From positions 3,968,001-4,032,000 of the forward strand of contig NZ_CP128360.1 in NCBI RefSeq assembly GCF_030345095.1: a stretch of 64,000 nt of DNA, read 5' to 3'. A model generated the notes under the pieces. It searched no databases and had not been told where the DNA came from. It was given only the letters and a program-made list of their open reading frames with translations. Of the stretch, positions 43,043 to 51,095 are shown piece by piece; the stretch's first letter is position 1; each line of letters begins with the position of its first letter. This DNA comes from Solwaraspora sp. WMMA2056 (GTDB lineage Bacteria; Actinomycetota; Actinomycetes; Mycobacteriales; Micromonosporaceae). The translations under genes and the position numbers were made by a program.

Positions 43043-43249
43043 ATGAAGCTTCGCTTTCTGTCCACATCGAGCAACGCTGGATCTTGTCCGACGCTCTACG
43101 AGACCGATACCGGGGACATCGTCGTCCAAGGCTATGAGTTGACCGACCCGGAGGCGCTTTCCCAGCTCCGTGACGTGCTGCCGGGTGAGAATTTTGTCGT
43201 AGTGCCGCGTTCGCTCATGTCCTGGTTCGAGGGCCAGAGTAGCGAATGA
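43043..43249 (+). CDS. Small hypothetical protein paired with DUF6879
   Basis: A 68-residue protein (MKLRFLSTSSNAGSCPTLYE..., TDTGDIVVQGYELTDPEAL). I chose the ATG at 43043, which has GGAGG five bases upstream; an in-frame ATG at 43031 is possible. Such small proteins with the GSCPTLYETD pattern are commonly found directly before DUF6879 genes in actinomycetes. It overlaps the next gene by 4 bases. No function is known. Confidence 0.75.
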   Translation: MKLRFLSTSSNAGSCPTLYETDTGDIVVQGYELTDPEALSQLRDVLPGENFVVVPRSLMSWFEGQSSE

Positions 43250-43767
43250 CGGTGATCGTCGACGACCCTGATGCTTTCCGGAAACTCTTTCTGGGCTTCG
43301 AGCATGTCGCCTTCAAGTTCGAGGTGCGAAGATCCTACGGGGTGCAGGCCGAGGATCTTCCATTCCAGGAATTTCTGGCCGGCCGGGACCCGGGCATCGA
43401 ATGGCTCCGGGACTGGCTGGACTTGATGGCGTCGCAGACCTCGACCGGGAAGCGGGTGGAGCGCGTCCGAGTCGTCGATGATCCACCGAGCGACTTCCTC
43501 CGTTTCGAAATTTCTATCACCCCGTACAACCTGGCTGTGGGCGAGGACATTCGATACATCGATCGCGACGTGGCCAACGCGTTGGACCTCCCGCACCATG
43601 ACTTCTGGCTTTTCGACTCGCGCAAACTCGCGGTCCTGCACTTCGGCGACGACGACACGTTCCTCGGCTTCGAGGCGGTCGACGGGATCGACGACATACT
43701 CCAGCACTGCTACTGGCGCGACGTGGCATGGACCCGCGCGACCAGGTTCGCCGACTACCGGTCGTAA
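43246..43767 (+). CDS. DUF6879 family protein
   Basis: A 173-residue protein of the DUF6879 type: FRKLFLGFEHVAFKFEVRRSYGV at the N-terminus, then RVRVVDDPPSDFLRFEI and DFWLFDSRKLAVLHFGDDD in the second half. It is coupled to the small upstream gene through an ATGA overlap. The family occurs mainly in actinomycetes, often near XRE regulators and mobile regions. No activity is established. Confidence 0.75.
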   Translation: MTVIVDDPDAFRKLFLGFEHVAFKFEVRRSYGVQAEDLPFQEFLAGRDPGIEWLRDWLDLMASQTSTGKRVERVRVVDDPPSDFLRFEISITPYNLAVGEDIRYIDRDVANALDLPHHDFWLFDSRKLAVLHFGDDDTFLGFEAVDGIDDILQHCYWRDVAWTRATRFADYRS

Positions 43768-43830
43768 TGACGCGATTCGCGGTGCCCATCTGCGAGTCCC
43801 GGTCTACGGCGAAGCGAGGGAGGTGCAGGC

Positions 43831-44400
43831 ATGTCGAGCTCACTGTGGGTCGGTGACCTCGTCCGGTTACGGGCGATCGAACCCGATGACGACCGCTACT
43901 ACCGGGCCTTCGCCGAGGACACCGAGGACGAGCGGTCCGTGTTCCGGGTCGAGCCGCCGCGCTCGACCGCGCAGCTCCGGCAGGAGATCGCCGCTGTCGG
44001 CACCTGGCAGCCCGGAAGTGACTGCTTCGCGCTCGCCGTCGAACGGGTCGACAATCCGGGAATGATCGGGGCGATCTCGACCCGCGACACGGACCCACGC
44101 AGCGGCAGCTTCAGCTACGGCCTCGCTATCGCGCGGGACCAACGGCGCCACGGCCATGCGACGGAAGCCGCACGGATCCTGCTGCGCTACATGTTCACAC
44201 AACGGCGCTACCACAAGTGCCTTGTGGACATTCACGCTACCAACGTCGCTTCGCTGCGGCTGCACGAACGACTGGGATTCGTCGTCGAAGGGCTACTTCG
44301 CGAACAGGAGTACTTCGACGGCAGGTATCAGGATGTCGTACTGATGGGACTGCTGGGTCCCGATTTTCTTGCCACGCGTGGCGGAGCCGAGGTGCCATGA
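43831..44400 (+). CDS. GNAT family N-acetyltransferase (RimJ/RimL-like)
   Basis: A 189-residue acetyltransferase of the RimJ/RimL type. VRLRAIEPDDDRYYRAFAEDTEDE is the N-terminal pattern, LAIARDQRRHGHATEAARILLRYMF holds the acetyl-CoA loop, and VDIHATNVASLRLHERLGFVVEGLLREQEYFDGRYQDVVLMGLL ends the fold. GGGAGGTG precedes the ATG. Its stop overlaps the receptor gene start as ATGA, so it belongs to the same operon as the amyloid-motif receptor and effector. Whether it is functionally tied to them is unknown. Confidence 0.85.
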   Translation: MSSSLWVGDLVRLRAIEPDDDRYYRAFAEDTEDERSVFRVEPPRSTAQLRQEIAAVGTWQPGSDCFALAVERVDNPGMIGAISTRDTDPRSGSFSYGLAIARDQRRHGHATEAARILLRYMFTQRRYHKCLVDIHATNVASLRLHERLGFVVEGLLREQEYFDGRYQDVVLMGLLGPDFLATRGGAEVP

Positions 44401-46553
44401 ACCCGGCGCATGGCAACGCCGATGCCGACAACGACTTCGCCGGGGGTGCCGGTGCGGTTGTCCAGGCCGCGCAGATATCCGGTGGCGTGCACGTCCGGGT
44501 CACCGACGTCCCGCTTCCCCCGCCGCGCCAACTGCCACCCGCCACGAAAGGATTCATCGACCGGGAACTGCATATCCGGCAGCTCGACTCGCTACTCGAC
44601 GAGACAGATCTACGGACCAGCGACGGCAGGCTCCCGGTCGTGACCATCTCGACCGTTTCGGGTAGCGCCGGGGTCGGCAAGACCGCGCTCGCGGTCCACT
44701 GGGCACACCGGGTGCGCGCCCGGTTCCCGGACGGGGACCTCTACATCAACCTGCGCGGCTACGATGCGGTGCCGCCGTTGACCCCGCAGGAGGCACTGGA
44801 CGGGTTCCTTCGGGCGCTCAACGTACCGCCGGAGAAGATCCCGACGGACCTGCCCGGACGGACCGCGCTCTACCGGTCGCTGACCGACGGACGCCGCATG
44901 CTGGTGCTGCTGGACAACGCGTCGACCGCCGAGCAGGTGCGACCGCTGCTACCCGCCTCCCCGACCTGCATGGTGATCATCACCAGCCGCGACCGGCTTT
45001 CCGGTCTGGCGGTGCGTGACGGTGCGATCCGGGCGGTGCTCGACGTGTTGACCGACGACGACTCCATCCGACTGTTGCGCGAGACGACCAGCCCGGAACG
45101 CATCGACGCCGAGCCTGCGGCGGCCCTGCGGCTGGCGGAACTCTGCTCGCGGCTCCCACTCGCGCTCCGCATCGTGGCCGACCGCGCCGTCAGCGACCCG
45201 GACATGAGCCTGGCCGATCTGGTGACGGAGCTGGAGGAGGAGAACGGCCGGCTCGACGCACTGTCCGTGCCCGGTGACGAATTGTCCGCCGTCCGTACCG
45301 TCTTCTCGTGGACCTACCGGTCGCTCGACCCTCCGGTCGCGCGTACCTTCCGGTTGTTGGGGCTGCATCCGGGCGCGGATGTCTCGTTGTCGGCGGTGGC
45401 GGCACTGACCGGGCGGCCGGTGTCGGAGGCGCGGCGGCACCTGGACTCGTTGGTCGGGCTGCACCTGCTGACCCGGATCCCGGGGCACCGGTACCGGTTG
45501 CACGACCTGCTCCGGCTCTATGCGGCGGAACGGGCGCAAGCGGACGAGCCACCCGCCGAGGTCAAGGCCGGGCTGGCGCGGATGTTCGACTGGTACCTGG
45601 TCCGGGTGTACGACAGCTATCGCAAGATCCTCCCCCAGGGCCGACCGATCCCGGGCCTGACCGGCGTCACCGCTGACGGGCAGCCCCCGTTCGCGACGCT
45701 CGACGAGGCGCTGCGCTGGTCCGAGCAGGAGCGCCTGAACGTACTCGACGTCATCCGCCTGGCGCACGACACCGGGCACTGCGACGTCACCTGGAAACTC
45801 GCCGCCGCCTCGATGGCGTTCTTCGAACGACGCTCCTACTGGCGGGCCTGGATCGACAGTCATCTGCTGGCCCTCGACTGCACCCGCCACCTGGCGGACC
45901 GATCGGCCGAAGGCTTCATGCTGCTGCTCCTCGGCGACGCCTGGTGGGACCGCGGCGACACCGACGAGGCACTGCGCTACTACTCGGCAGCGCGGGACGC
46001 GGCCCAGCAGGTCGGCGACAGCTGGACAGCCGGCTACGCGCTGCGCGGCTGCTGCCTCGCCTACGAGGACTCGGGGCGCTTCGACGAGGCGGTCGCGTGC
46101 GCCGAGGGTGCGTTGGAGATCTTCCGCGATGCCGGCGAGGACCGGGGCATCGGCCTGTCCTTGATGAGCCTCGGCAACGGCCACCGCAACATGCTCCGGT
46201 ACGCCGAGGCGATCGCGTCGTACGAGCAGGCCATGGAGATCTTCCGGACTCTCGGAAACCGCTGGAGCGAGGCGCTGGTCGAATTGCAGCTCGGTCGCAC
46301 CCTGACCGACGTGCCGGAGCCTGTCGCGGCGCTGGACCACCTTGCCCGCGCTCGCGAGTTGTTCGCGGCGGCCGGCGATCCCCGCCACGAGTGCATCACC
46401 CTGGTGTACGTGGGCGACGCGCACGCGGCGGACGGAGACCGGACCGCAGCGCGTCAGGCGTGGTCGGCGGCGCTGACGACGCTGATCGGGTTGGACGACC
46501 CGCTGGTCGTCGAGGTGCGGCGGCGGTTGGAGTCAGCTGAGGAAAGGACGTGA
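44397..46553 (+). CDS. NB-ARC/TPR signalling ATPase (NLR-like) with N-terminal amyloid-type motif
   Basis: A 718-residue STAND-class protein. Residues 19-33 read GAVVQAAQISGGVHV, a motif that recurs at the C-terminus of the next protein. The NB-ARC part follows: FIDRELHIRQLDSLL, Walker A GSAGVGKT (89-96), DGDLYINLRGYD, then RMLVLLDNASTAEQV (Walker B) and CSRLPLALRIVADR (GxP-like motif). Then comes a winged helix (YRLHDLLRLYAAERA) and C-terminal TPR repeats (RYYSAARDAAQQVGDSWTAGYAL, EIFRDAGEDRG, IASYEQAMEIFRTLGN). It lacks the DNA-binding SARP domain of AfsR, so a receptor rather than transcription role is favoured. Overlaps the GNAT gene; the effector gene starts 3 bases after its stop. Confidence 0.88.
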   Translation: MNPAHGNADADNDFAGGAGAVVQAAQISGGVHVRVTDVPLPPPRQLPPATKGFIDRELHIRQLDSLLDETDLRTSDGRLPVVTISTVSGSAGVGKTALAVHWAHRVRARFPDGDLYINLRGYDAVPPLTPQEALDGFLRALNVPPEKIPTDLPGRTALYRSLTDGRRMLVLLDNASTAEQVRPLLPASPTCMVIITSRDRLSGLAVRDGAIRAVLDVLTDDDSIRLLRETTSPERIDAEPAAALRLAELCSRLPLALRIVADRAVSDPDMSLADLVTELEEENGRLDALSVPGDELSAVRTVFSWTYRSLDPPVARTFRLLGLHPGADVSLSAVAALTGRPVSEARRHLDSLVGLHLLTRIPGHRYRLHDLLRLYAAERAQADEPPAEVKAGLARMFDWYLVRVYDSYRKILPQGRPIPGLTGVTADGQPPFATLDEALRWSEQERLNVLDVIRLAHDTGHCDVTWKLAAASMAFFERRSYWRAWIDSHLLALDCTRHLADRSAEGFMLLLLGDAWWDRGDTDEALRYYSAARDAAQQVGDSWTAGYALRGCCLAYEDSGRFDEAVACAEGALEIFRDAGEDRGIGLSLMSLGNGHRNMLRYAEAIASYEQAMEIFRTLGNRWSEALVELQLGRTLTDVPEPVAALDHLARARELFAAAGDPRHECITLVYVGDAHAADGDRTAARQAWSAALTTLIGLDDPLVVEVRRRLESAEERT

Positions 46554-46556
46554 GCG

Positions 46557-46955
46557 ATGATGGACGACCCGATCCTGACCGCTGTCGCGACGGCGCTGGC
46601 GACGGGCGCCGCCGCCGAGGTGACCGCTGGCGGCAAAGCCGCGTTCGCGGCACTGGTCCGGCTCGTCCGGCGGAAGGCTGCCGAGCAGCCCGCCACCGGG
46701 AACGCACTCGACGCAGCCCAACGTGAGCCATTGGACGGTCAGCGGATCGCGGAACTACGCGCCGCGCTGACCACAGCCACACTCAACGACCAGGTTTTCG
46801 CCGCCGAGCTGCACCGGCTCTGGGCCGAGGTCAGGGCCGCGCGAACAGCAGACGACCACAGCCGGGCCAGCAACACGATCTCCGGCCCGGTACGCGGCCC
46901 GGCGGTGCAGGCACGTGACATCCACGGCGGCGTGCACTTCGGCCCCGGAGGATGA
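46557..46955 (+). CDS. Small effector-like protein with C-terminal amyloid signalling motif
   Basis: A 132-residue protein. Residues 1-40 form a helical, partly hydrophobic stretch (DPILTAVATALATGAAAEVTAG, AAFAALVRLVRRK); two more charged helices follow (about 62-98). Residues 114-128 read GPAVQARDIHGGVHF, which fits the same G-x-x-V-Q-A-x-x-I-x-G-G-V-H pattern as residues 19-33 of the receptor. This is the layout described for bacterial amyloid signalling pairs: a helical effector domain (Bell-type) with a C-terminal BASS motif next to an NLR with the motif at its N-terminus. Start is at a double ATG after GGAAAGGAC. Confidence 0.72.
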   Translation: MMDDPILTAVATALATGAAAEVTAGGKAAFAALVRLVRRKAAEQPATGNALDAAQREPLDGQRIAELRAALTTATLNDQVFAAELHRLWAEVRAARTADDHSRASNTISGPVRGPAVQARDIHGGVHFGPGG

Positions 46956-46972
46956 GAAGCGGCAGTGGATGG

Positions 46973-47281
46973 TCAGCGGGTGGGCTGCGGCCGGCTGCGG
47001 ATGCACGCGTCGACCTCGCCGTGGAGTTGGCGATGGCGGTGCAACAGGCTGTCGGCTTGACCTGCCTTGCCCAACCCGCCCAGGGCGGCGGCTGCATCGA
47101 CGGATTCGCGTAGCAGCTCGGGCAGCGTGCGGGGGAGCAGTGCGGCGTCGGCCGTACTCAGCTTGCGCTTCTGGGCGTGCGCGTCGGCGGCCTCGGCGAT
47201 GACCGCGTCCGCTGTGGTCGCGGTGCCGTGGGTGATCGGAGCACGATCACGGGCTCTGTTGAGCAGCAGAAGGATGTGCGC
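46973..47281 (-). pseudogene. 5'-truncated gene fragment of unknown family
   Basis: On the minus strand an open frame of about 100 residues ends at TGA 46973-46975 and reads, in pieces, AHILLLLNRARDRAPITHG, TATTADAVIAEAADAHAQKR, LSTADAALLPRTLPELLRES and HRQLHGEVDACIRSR. It has no usable start codon and abuts the truncated type III gene on the other strand at about 47280. The coding bias looks genuine, so I read it as the 3' end of a gene cut by a rearrangement. Not recognised. Confidence 0.4.
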
Positions 47282-47896
47282 TTGCCAAGCGCTACGAACG
47301 GCTGTTCGTGGAGACCGCCGGCCGGGACGTGCCGATCACCGACGACCACAAACGCTACTGGCAGTCGGTGCTGCGGGCCTACGACCTGGCCCACGGATAC
47401 AACGACCCCCAGGCCACCTACCGCCGCGATCCCGCGACAGCCAAGGGAATCGTCCGGTCCAAGCACGTGCCCAGCACCCGCGAGCTGCGGGAACTTCCGG
47501 CGGGCACCCTCGTCTACGTCAGGCACGACAAGTCCCGCGACGAGATCACCGAGGTCCACCCGGTCATGGTCGGCCGGCTTCCGTTCGCCGCCGCGCCCGA
47601 CGACCTGCTGCCGCCCAGCCTTCGCCCCGCGCAGGACCGCGACCAGCTCTCCCCGGCGGACCGGCTGTTCGGGTGGGTGCCGTCCGGTGGCGGCGACGAC
47701 GGTTCCGGGGCCAACGACGGTGCCTCGGGCTACCGTGGCCGGCTGCGCGTCCGGTCGGTCACCTGCGTCACCCCCGACTGGAAACCCACGGATTTCCCGC
47801 CGGACGGCGTCGTCCTCGCTCCGCTGAGCACCCCCAAACCCACCCAGTCCCGCTTCTACGCCGCGTCCGACAACGGCGGGACACCCCTGGGTGAGG
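47281..47896 (+). pseudogene. Truncated TIGR03986-like type III CRISPR RAMP protein
   Basis: The frame reads LAKRYERLFVETAGRDVPIT, then HKRYWQSVLRAYDLAHGYN, HVPSTRELRELPAGTLVYVR, ADRLFGWVPSGG, YRGRLRVRSVTC and VVLAPLSTPKPTQSRFYAAS. The LFGWV...YRGRLR...LSTPKPT series fits TIGR03986-type CRISPR RAMP proteins of type III systems. An in-frame stop at 47260 bars any upstream extension, so the N-terminal half is missing. The C-terminus is cut by the IS at 47897. No other type III genes (cas10, csm/cmr) are in the window, so this is a relic. Confidence 0.65.
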
Positions 47897-47943
47897 TGTA
47901 CCAAGGATCTTGGACATGTCCTCCGAGTTGAGAGGATGGATCC

Positions 47944-48237
47944 ATGTCCGAGCAACGTCGTCGATACAGTCCGCAGTTCAAGGCCGAGGCTGTGCAGATG
48001 GTCGTCGAGACCGGTAGACCGATCGCCGCGGTGGCCCGTGATCTGGAGGTCCACGAAGCCACCCTGGGCAACTGGGTCAACACCTGGCGCCGTGAACACG
48101 CCACGCCCGTACCGCCGCACACCGACCGGACCGAGGACACCCGTGTGAAGGAGATGGAAGACGAGATCCGCCGCCTGCGGATGGAGAACGAGTTCCTGAA
48201 AAAAGCCGCGGCCTTCTTCGCCCGGACGCACCCGTAG
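47944..48237 (+). CDS. IS3-family transposase OrfA
   Basis: A 97-residue helix-turn-helix protein (RRRYSPQFKAEAVQMVVETG, then VARDLEVHEATLGNWVNTWR) with a C-terminal leucine-zipper helix (VKEMEDEIRRLRMENEFLKKA). It binds the IS ends. A run of six A followed by G at 48199-48205 lets ribosomes slip to the -1 frame, which is open into OrfB and would give the OrfAB transposase. Confidence 0.92.
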   Translation: MSEQRRRYSPQFKAEAVQMVVETGRPIAAVARDLEVHEATLGNWVNTWRREHATPVPPHTDRTEDTRVKEMEDEIRRLRMENEFLKKAAAFFARTHP

Positions 48238-48251
48238 CCCTGCGGTGCGCG

Positions 48252-49112
48252 GTGATCGACGCGGAGAAGGCCACCTACCCGATCGCCTGGATGTGCCGCC
48301 TGCTGGGCGTGCCCCGCTCCACCTACTACGCCTGGCGGGAACGCGCCGAGACGGTCACCGCCGCCCGACGTCGGACCCTCGCCGACCACGTGCGGCGGGT
48401 CTTCGACGCCTCCCGGGGCACCTACGGCTGCCGGCGGGTGACCGCCGCGCTCAACCGCAAGGGTGTCGCGTGCAGCGTCGGGCTCGTCGCCGACCTGATG
48501 CGCGAGCTCGGCCTGCGGGCCTGTCAACCCAGGGCGTACAAGCGGACCACGGTGCCCGGCCGGGACCCGGTCACCGCGAAGGATCTGATCGACAGGGACT
48601 TCACCGCCGACACCCCGGGCACCCGCCTGGTCGGCGACATCACCTACCTGAGGACGGGTGAGGGCTGGCTGTACCTGGCCACCGTCATCGACCTGGCCAC
48701 CCGGATGGTCGTGGGCTGGCAGACCGCCGAGCACATGCGCACGAGCCTGGTGGTCGACGCCCTGGCCATGGCCATCCGACACGGCCACGTCCGCCCGGAT
48801 GCGGTGTTCCATTCCGACCGGGGCGCGCAGTACACCTCGGCCAGGTTCGCCCGCCACTGCGCCGACAACCAGGTGCGGGTGAGCGTGGGACGTACCGGTG
48901 TCTGCTGGGACAACACCGCCGCCGAATCGTTCTTCGCCACCATGAAGAACGAGATGTACCACCGGGAACGCTTCGACACCCGTGCCCGCGCCCGGTTCGC
49001 CGTCGCCGAGTACATCGAGGTGTTCTACAACAGACAACGGCTGCACTCCAGCCTTGACTACCGCACCCCGGCCGAAGCCCTCACCGGCTACCAGGCCCTG
49101 ATAGCCGCCTGA
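48252..49112 (+). CDS. IS3-family transposase OrfB (DDE integrase domain)
   Basis: A 286-residue rve-type integrase. The N-terminal part (YPIAWMCRLLGVPRSTYYAW) is the HTH_21 region, followed by the DDE catalytic core: Asp in VGDITYLRTGEG, Asp in FHSDRGAQYTSARF and Glu in NTAAESFFATMKNE. All three catalytic residues are present and no stop interrupts it, so the element may still be mobile. It is probably made mostly as an OrfAB fusion; the GTG at 48252 marks independent translation. Confidence 0.92.
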   Translation: MIDAEKATYPIAWMCRLLGVPRSTYYAWRERAETVTAARRRTLADHVRRVFDASRGTYGCRRVTAALNRKGVACSVGLVADLMRELGLRACQPRAYKRTTVPGRDPVTAKDLIDRDFTADTPGTRLVGDITYLRTGEGWLYLATVIDLATRMVVGWQTAEHMRTSLVVDALAMAIRHGHVRPDAVFHSDRGAQYTSARFARHCADNQVRVSVGRTGVCWDNTAAESFFATMKNEMYHRERFDTRARARFAVAEYIEVFYNRQRLHSSLDYRTPAEALTGYQALIAA

Positions 49113-49157
49113 CCAGCAAACCTACGAAGACCTGTCCAAGATCCTTGACACAGCCCA

Positions 49158-49401
49158 CTCTCGGGAGCTGCCCTTCATTGAGGCCACGAAGAGGCGTACT
49201 GGCGTCGCCGCCGGCCGGTCGCAGCTCTCTCGGGAGCTGCCCTTCATTGAGGCTGCCACTGGCTGGTATCAGCCGCCTGGCACGCCGACCGCAGGTGGCA
49301 GCTCTCTCGGGAGCTGCCCTTCATTGAGGCGCCCCGACGCACGGCGGCGGGTCCGAGCGGTGGCCGTCGCAGCTCTCTCGGGAGCTGCCCTTCACTGAAG
49401 C
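49158..49401 (+). CRISPR. CRISPR array 3 (leaderless remnant, 1 partial + 3 repeats)
   Basis: The first repeat is cut: only its last 27 bases (49158-49184) remain, six bases after the IS end. Complete 36-bp repeats start at 49218, 49295 (GTGGCAG, one mismatch) and 49366 (ending CACTGAAGC, the degenerate terminal repeat). Three spacers of 33-41 bases are present. Repeat sequence and orientation equal those of array 2. Leader and any leader-proximal repeats are missing. Confidence 0.93.
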
Positions 49402-49421
49402 GGCGACGCCAGGCTGTCTGG

Positions 49422-49712
49422 TCAAGTTCGGTGCGGTGGGTCGAAGGGCACATCGACTCGGTTGGCGGTTCGGCGGTGGGGTTCGTGGACACCGGGGCGG
49501 GTGAGGGCGGTCTTGTAGACGGCGATCGAGACCATCCGGCCGTCGCGGCCGGCTCCGGTCACGGTCGCCAGGATGCCGATGACGGGGGAGTTCGGATCGT
49601 CGTGGCCGTACCGGATGTCGGAGACCCGGACCCGCATGGCGCGGTCGCCGTACACCCAGTCGGATTTTCCGAGGTGCAGGTTGTCGCCGACCCGCAGCAG
49701 TTCCTCAGGCAT
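49422..49712 (-). CDS. Hypothetical protein
   Basis: A 96-residue protein of unknown function (MPEELLRVGDNLHLGKSDW, VYGDRAMRVRVSDIRYGHDD, VIGILATVTGAGRDGRMVSI). The ATG overlaps the end of the upstream gene by 8 bases, indicating coupling. It ends 21 bases from CRISPR array 3. No domain recognised; the beta-rich pattern could be a small barrel. Confidence 0.6.
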   Translation of the reverse strand: MPEELLRVGDNLHLGKSDWVYGDRAMRVRVSDIRYGHDDPNSPVIGILATVTGAGRDGRMVSIAVYKTALTRPGVHEPHRRTANRVDVPFDPPHRT

Positions 49713-50169
49713 CGGTGCCGTCCTCGCGGGGCTGTTGCTGGCCCGGTGACCACAGGCCGGACAGGTGCAGCACGGCGCGTACCCGCTGGGCCTTGGCCGG
49801 GTCCCAGCGTTGGACGATGACCAGTGCCCGCAGGAACGGCTTGCAGGGCGCGGCGATGTCGCAGCGGCGACATTCGCCGAGCCGGCTCGGCAGGTGCACG
49901 TTGAGCGCGTCGAGGGCTCGGGTGAGGGCCCGCTGGGCGGCCGGGCTGCGGGGCGCGGTGGGCGCGTCGGCGAGCGCGCCCGTCGGGGCGGCGGTGACTC
50001 CGCGCGCGGCGGTCAGGCGGAAGCGGGCGTCCCGGTCGACGTCCGTCTGACCGGGGGTACGCCGGGGCAGCGGTGGCCGGTTCGGGGTGGGGTCGGAGTG
50101 CGGCGGCGTGCCGATCGAGGTGTACCGGGCGAGGCGCGGCGTACCGCCGATACCGTCGTTGCGCAACAC
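49705..50169 (-). CDS. Hypothetical protein with CxxC...C motif
   Basis: A 154-residue protein. Residues 1-60 are Pro/Arg/Thr-rich and probably disordered; the C-terminal half has ALDALNVHLPSRLGECRRCD, IAAPCKPFLRAL and AKAQRVRAVLHLSGLW. The cysteines could bind a metal. I took the GTG at 50169, seven bases after AAGGGAG on the minus strand. It is divergent from the XRE gene at 50304 and coupled to the following hypothetical gene. No family assigned. Confidence 0.55.
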   Translation of the reverse strand: MLRNDGIGGTPRLARYTSIGTPPHSDPTPNRPPLPRRTPGQTDVDRDARFRLTAARGVTAAPTGALADAPTAPRSPAAQRALTRALDALNVHLPSRLGECRRCDIAAPCKPFLRALVIVQRWDPAKAQRVRAVLHLSGLWSPGQQQPREDGTDA

Positions 50170-50303
50170 AGTGGATCTCCCTTGCGGTGGAGATGTGCGA
50201 TCCTTTCCTGATCCACCCTGGACTCCGCCGGGCGGTTGTGGAAGATTGACGGCGGGCAGCGAATCGGACGCTTCTTCATACCTGAGGGGAAGGATGAGGA
50301 AAG

Positions 50304-51095
50304 ATGAGTGGCTACAACGCGTTGGCGCGGATCTTGAAGTTCGCTCGGAATCAGGCCGGGATGACGCAGGAACAGTTGGCGGCACGGATCAACGTCTCGT
50401 CGTCGTTGATCGCCAAGTTCGAGACGAGCCGCCTCATCCCGAAGCCGGACACGGCGCGACAGCTCGACGCGCTGTTCGACTCGGGCCACATGTTCCAGGA
50501 GCTGGCGGCGGAGGCCCGCGCCAGCTTCGGCCAGCCGGTCTGGGTCCGCTCGTGGCTGGAGCACGAACGCAACGCCACCATGATCCGGTCGTTTCAGCCG
50601 CTGATCGTGCCCGGTCTGCTGCAAACCGAGGAGTACGCGCGGGCGATCTTGACCGACGGAGGCAACCGCGTGACAGACATCGAGTCGACGGTGGCTGCGC
50701 GGTTGGCGCGGGCCGATGCGCTGCACCGCGCCGACACGCCGTGTCGATTGTTCGCGGTCCTCGATGAGACCTTGCTGCGCCGTCCGATCGGTGGGCCAGA
50801 GGTGATGCATGAGCAACTTCAGGCGATCATCAAAGCGTGCGCGGAGCCCAATGTCGAGGTGGCCGTGGTGCCTTCTTCGACTGGTACTTACCCCGGCCTG
50901 AACGGTCCGTTGGTGCTCGGCACGGTCGACGGCCGTACTGTTGCCATCCTCGACAGCCCGTTGGGCGGTCAGGTGACCGAGGACCCGGATGAAGTCGCGC
51001 TGTTGGAGGAACTTTGGGAGGCGATCCGGGGCTACGCTCTGCCTCGACAGGAGTCGCTCAATTTGATCATGGAGGTGGCAGATTCGTGGAACTGA
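50304..51095 (+). CDS. XRE-type helix-turn-helix regulator with DUF5753 (third, divergent)
   Basis: A 263-residue regulator with a helix-turn-helix (LARILKFARNQAGMTQEQLA, then VSSSLIAKFETSRLIPKPD) followed by DUF5753 (FQPLIVPGLLQTEEYARAIL, LLRRPIGGPEVMHEQLQAII, VEVAVVPSSTGTYPGLNG). It is only distantly similar to copies A and B and lacks their upstream palindrome. GAGGAAAG precedes the ATG. It overlaps the DUF397 gene by 10 bases. The pair resembles developmental or antibiotic-control modules of actinomycetes. Confidence 0.87.
   Translation: MSGYNALARILKFARNQAGMTQEQLAARINVSSSLIAKFETSRLIPKPDTARQLDALFDSGHMFQELAAEARASFGQPVWVRSWLEHERNATMIRSFQPLIVPGLLQTEEYARAILTDGGNRVTDIESTVAARLARADALHRADTPCRLFAVLDETLLRRPIGGPEVMHEQLQAIIKACAEPNVEVAVVPSSTGTYPGLNGPLVLGTVDGRTVAILDSPLGGQVTEDPDEVALLEELWEAIRGYALPRQESLNLIMEVADSWN

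Larger units (their letters stand above)
47897..49152 (+). mobile_element. IS3-family insertion sequence
   Basis: A 1256-bp element with imperfect terminal inverted repeats: left TGTACCAAGGATCTTGGACA (47897-47916), right end, read on the minus strand, TGTGTCAAGGATCTTGGACA (49152-49133). It encodes OrfA and OrfB with a -1 slippery AAAAAAG between them, the IS3 arrangement. No target-site duplication is visible: the left flank ends GGTGAGG and the right flank starts GCCCACT. The right flank enters directly into the 3' part of a CRISPR repeat. Confidence 0.9.

Noticed and set aside
44217-44396. Upstream extension of the NB-ARC gene inside the GNAT gene
   Set aside because: The extension overlaps GNAT coding sequence and has no similarity; ATG 44397 forms the ATGA overlap used across this genome.
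44397-46553. Annotation of the NB-ARC protein as an AfsR/SARP transcription factor
   Set aside because: There is no OmpR-type DNA-binding or BTAD domain before the NB-ARC; the N-terminus instead carries the short shared motif.
47897-49152. Intact target-site duplication of the IS element
   Set aside because: The bases next to the ends (AGG on the left, GCC on the right) do not match in any 3-5 base window.
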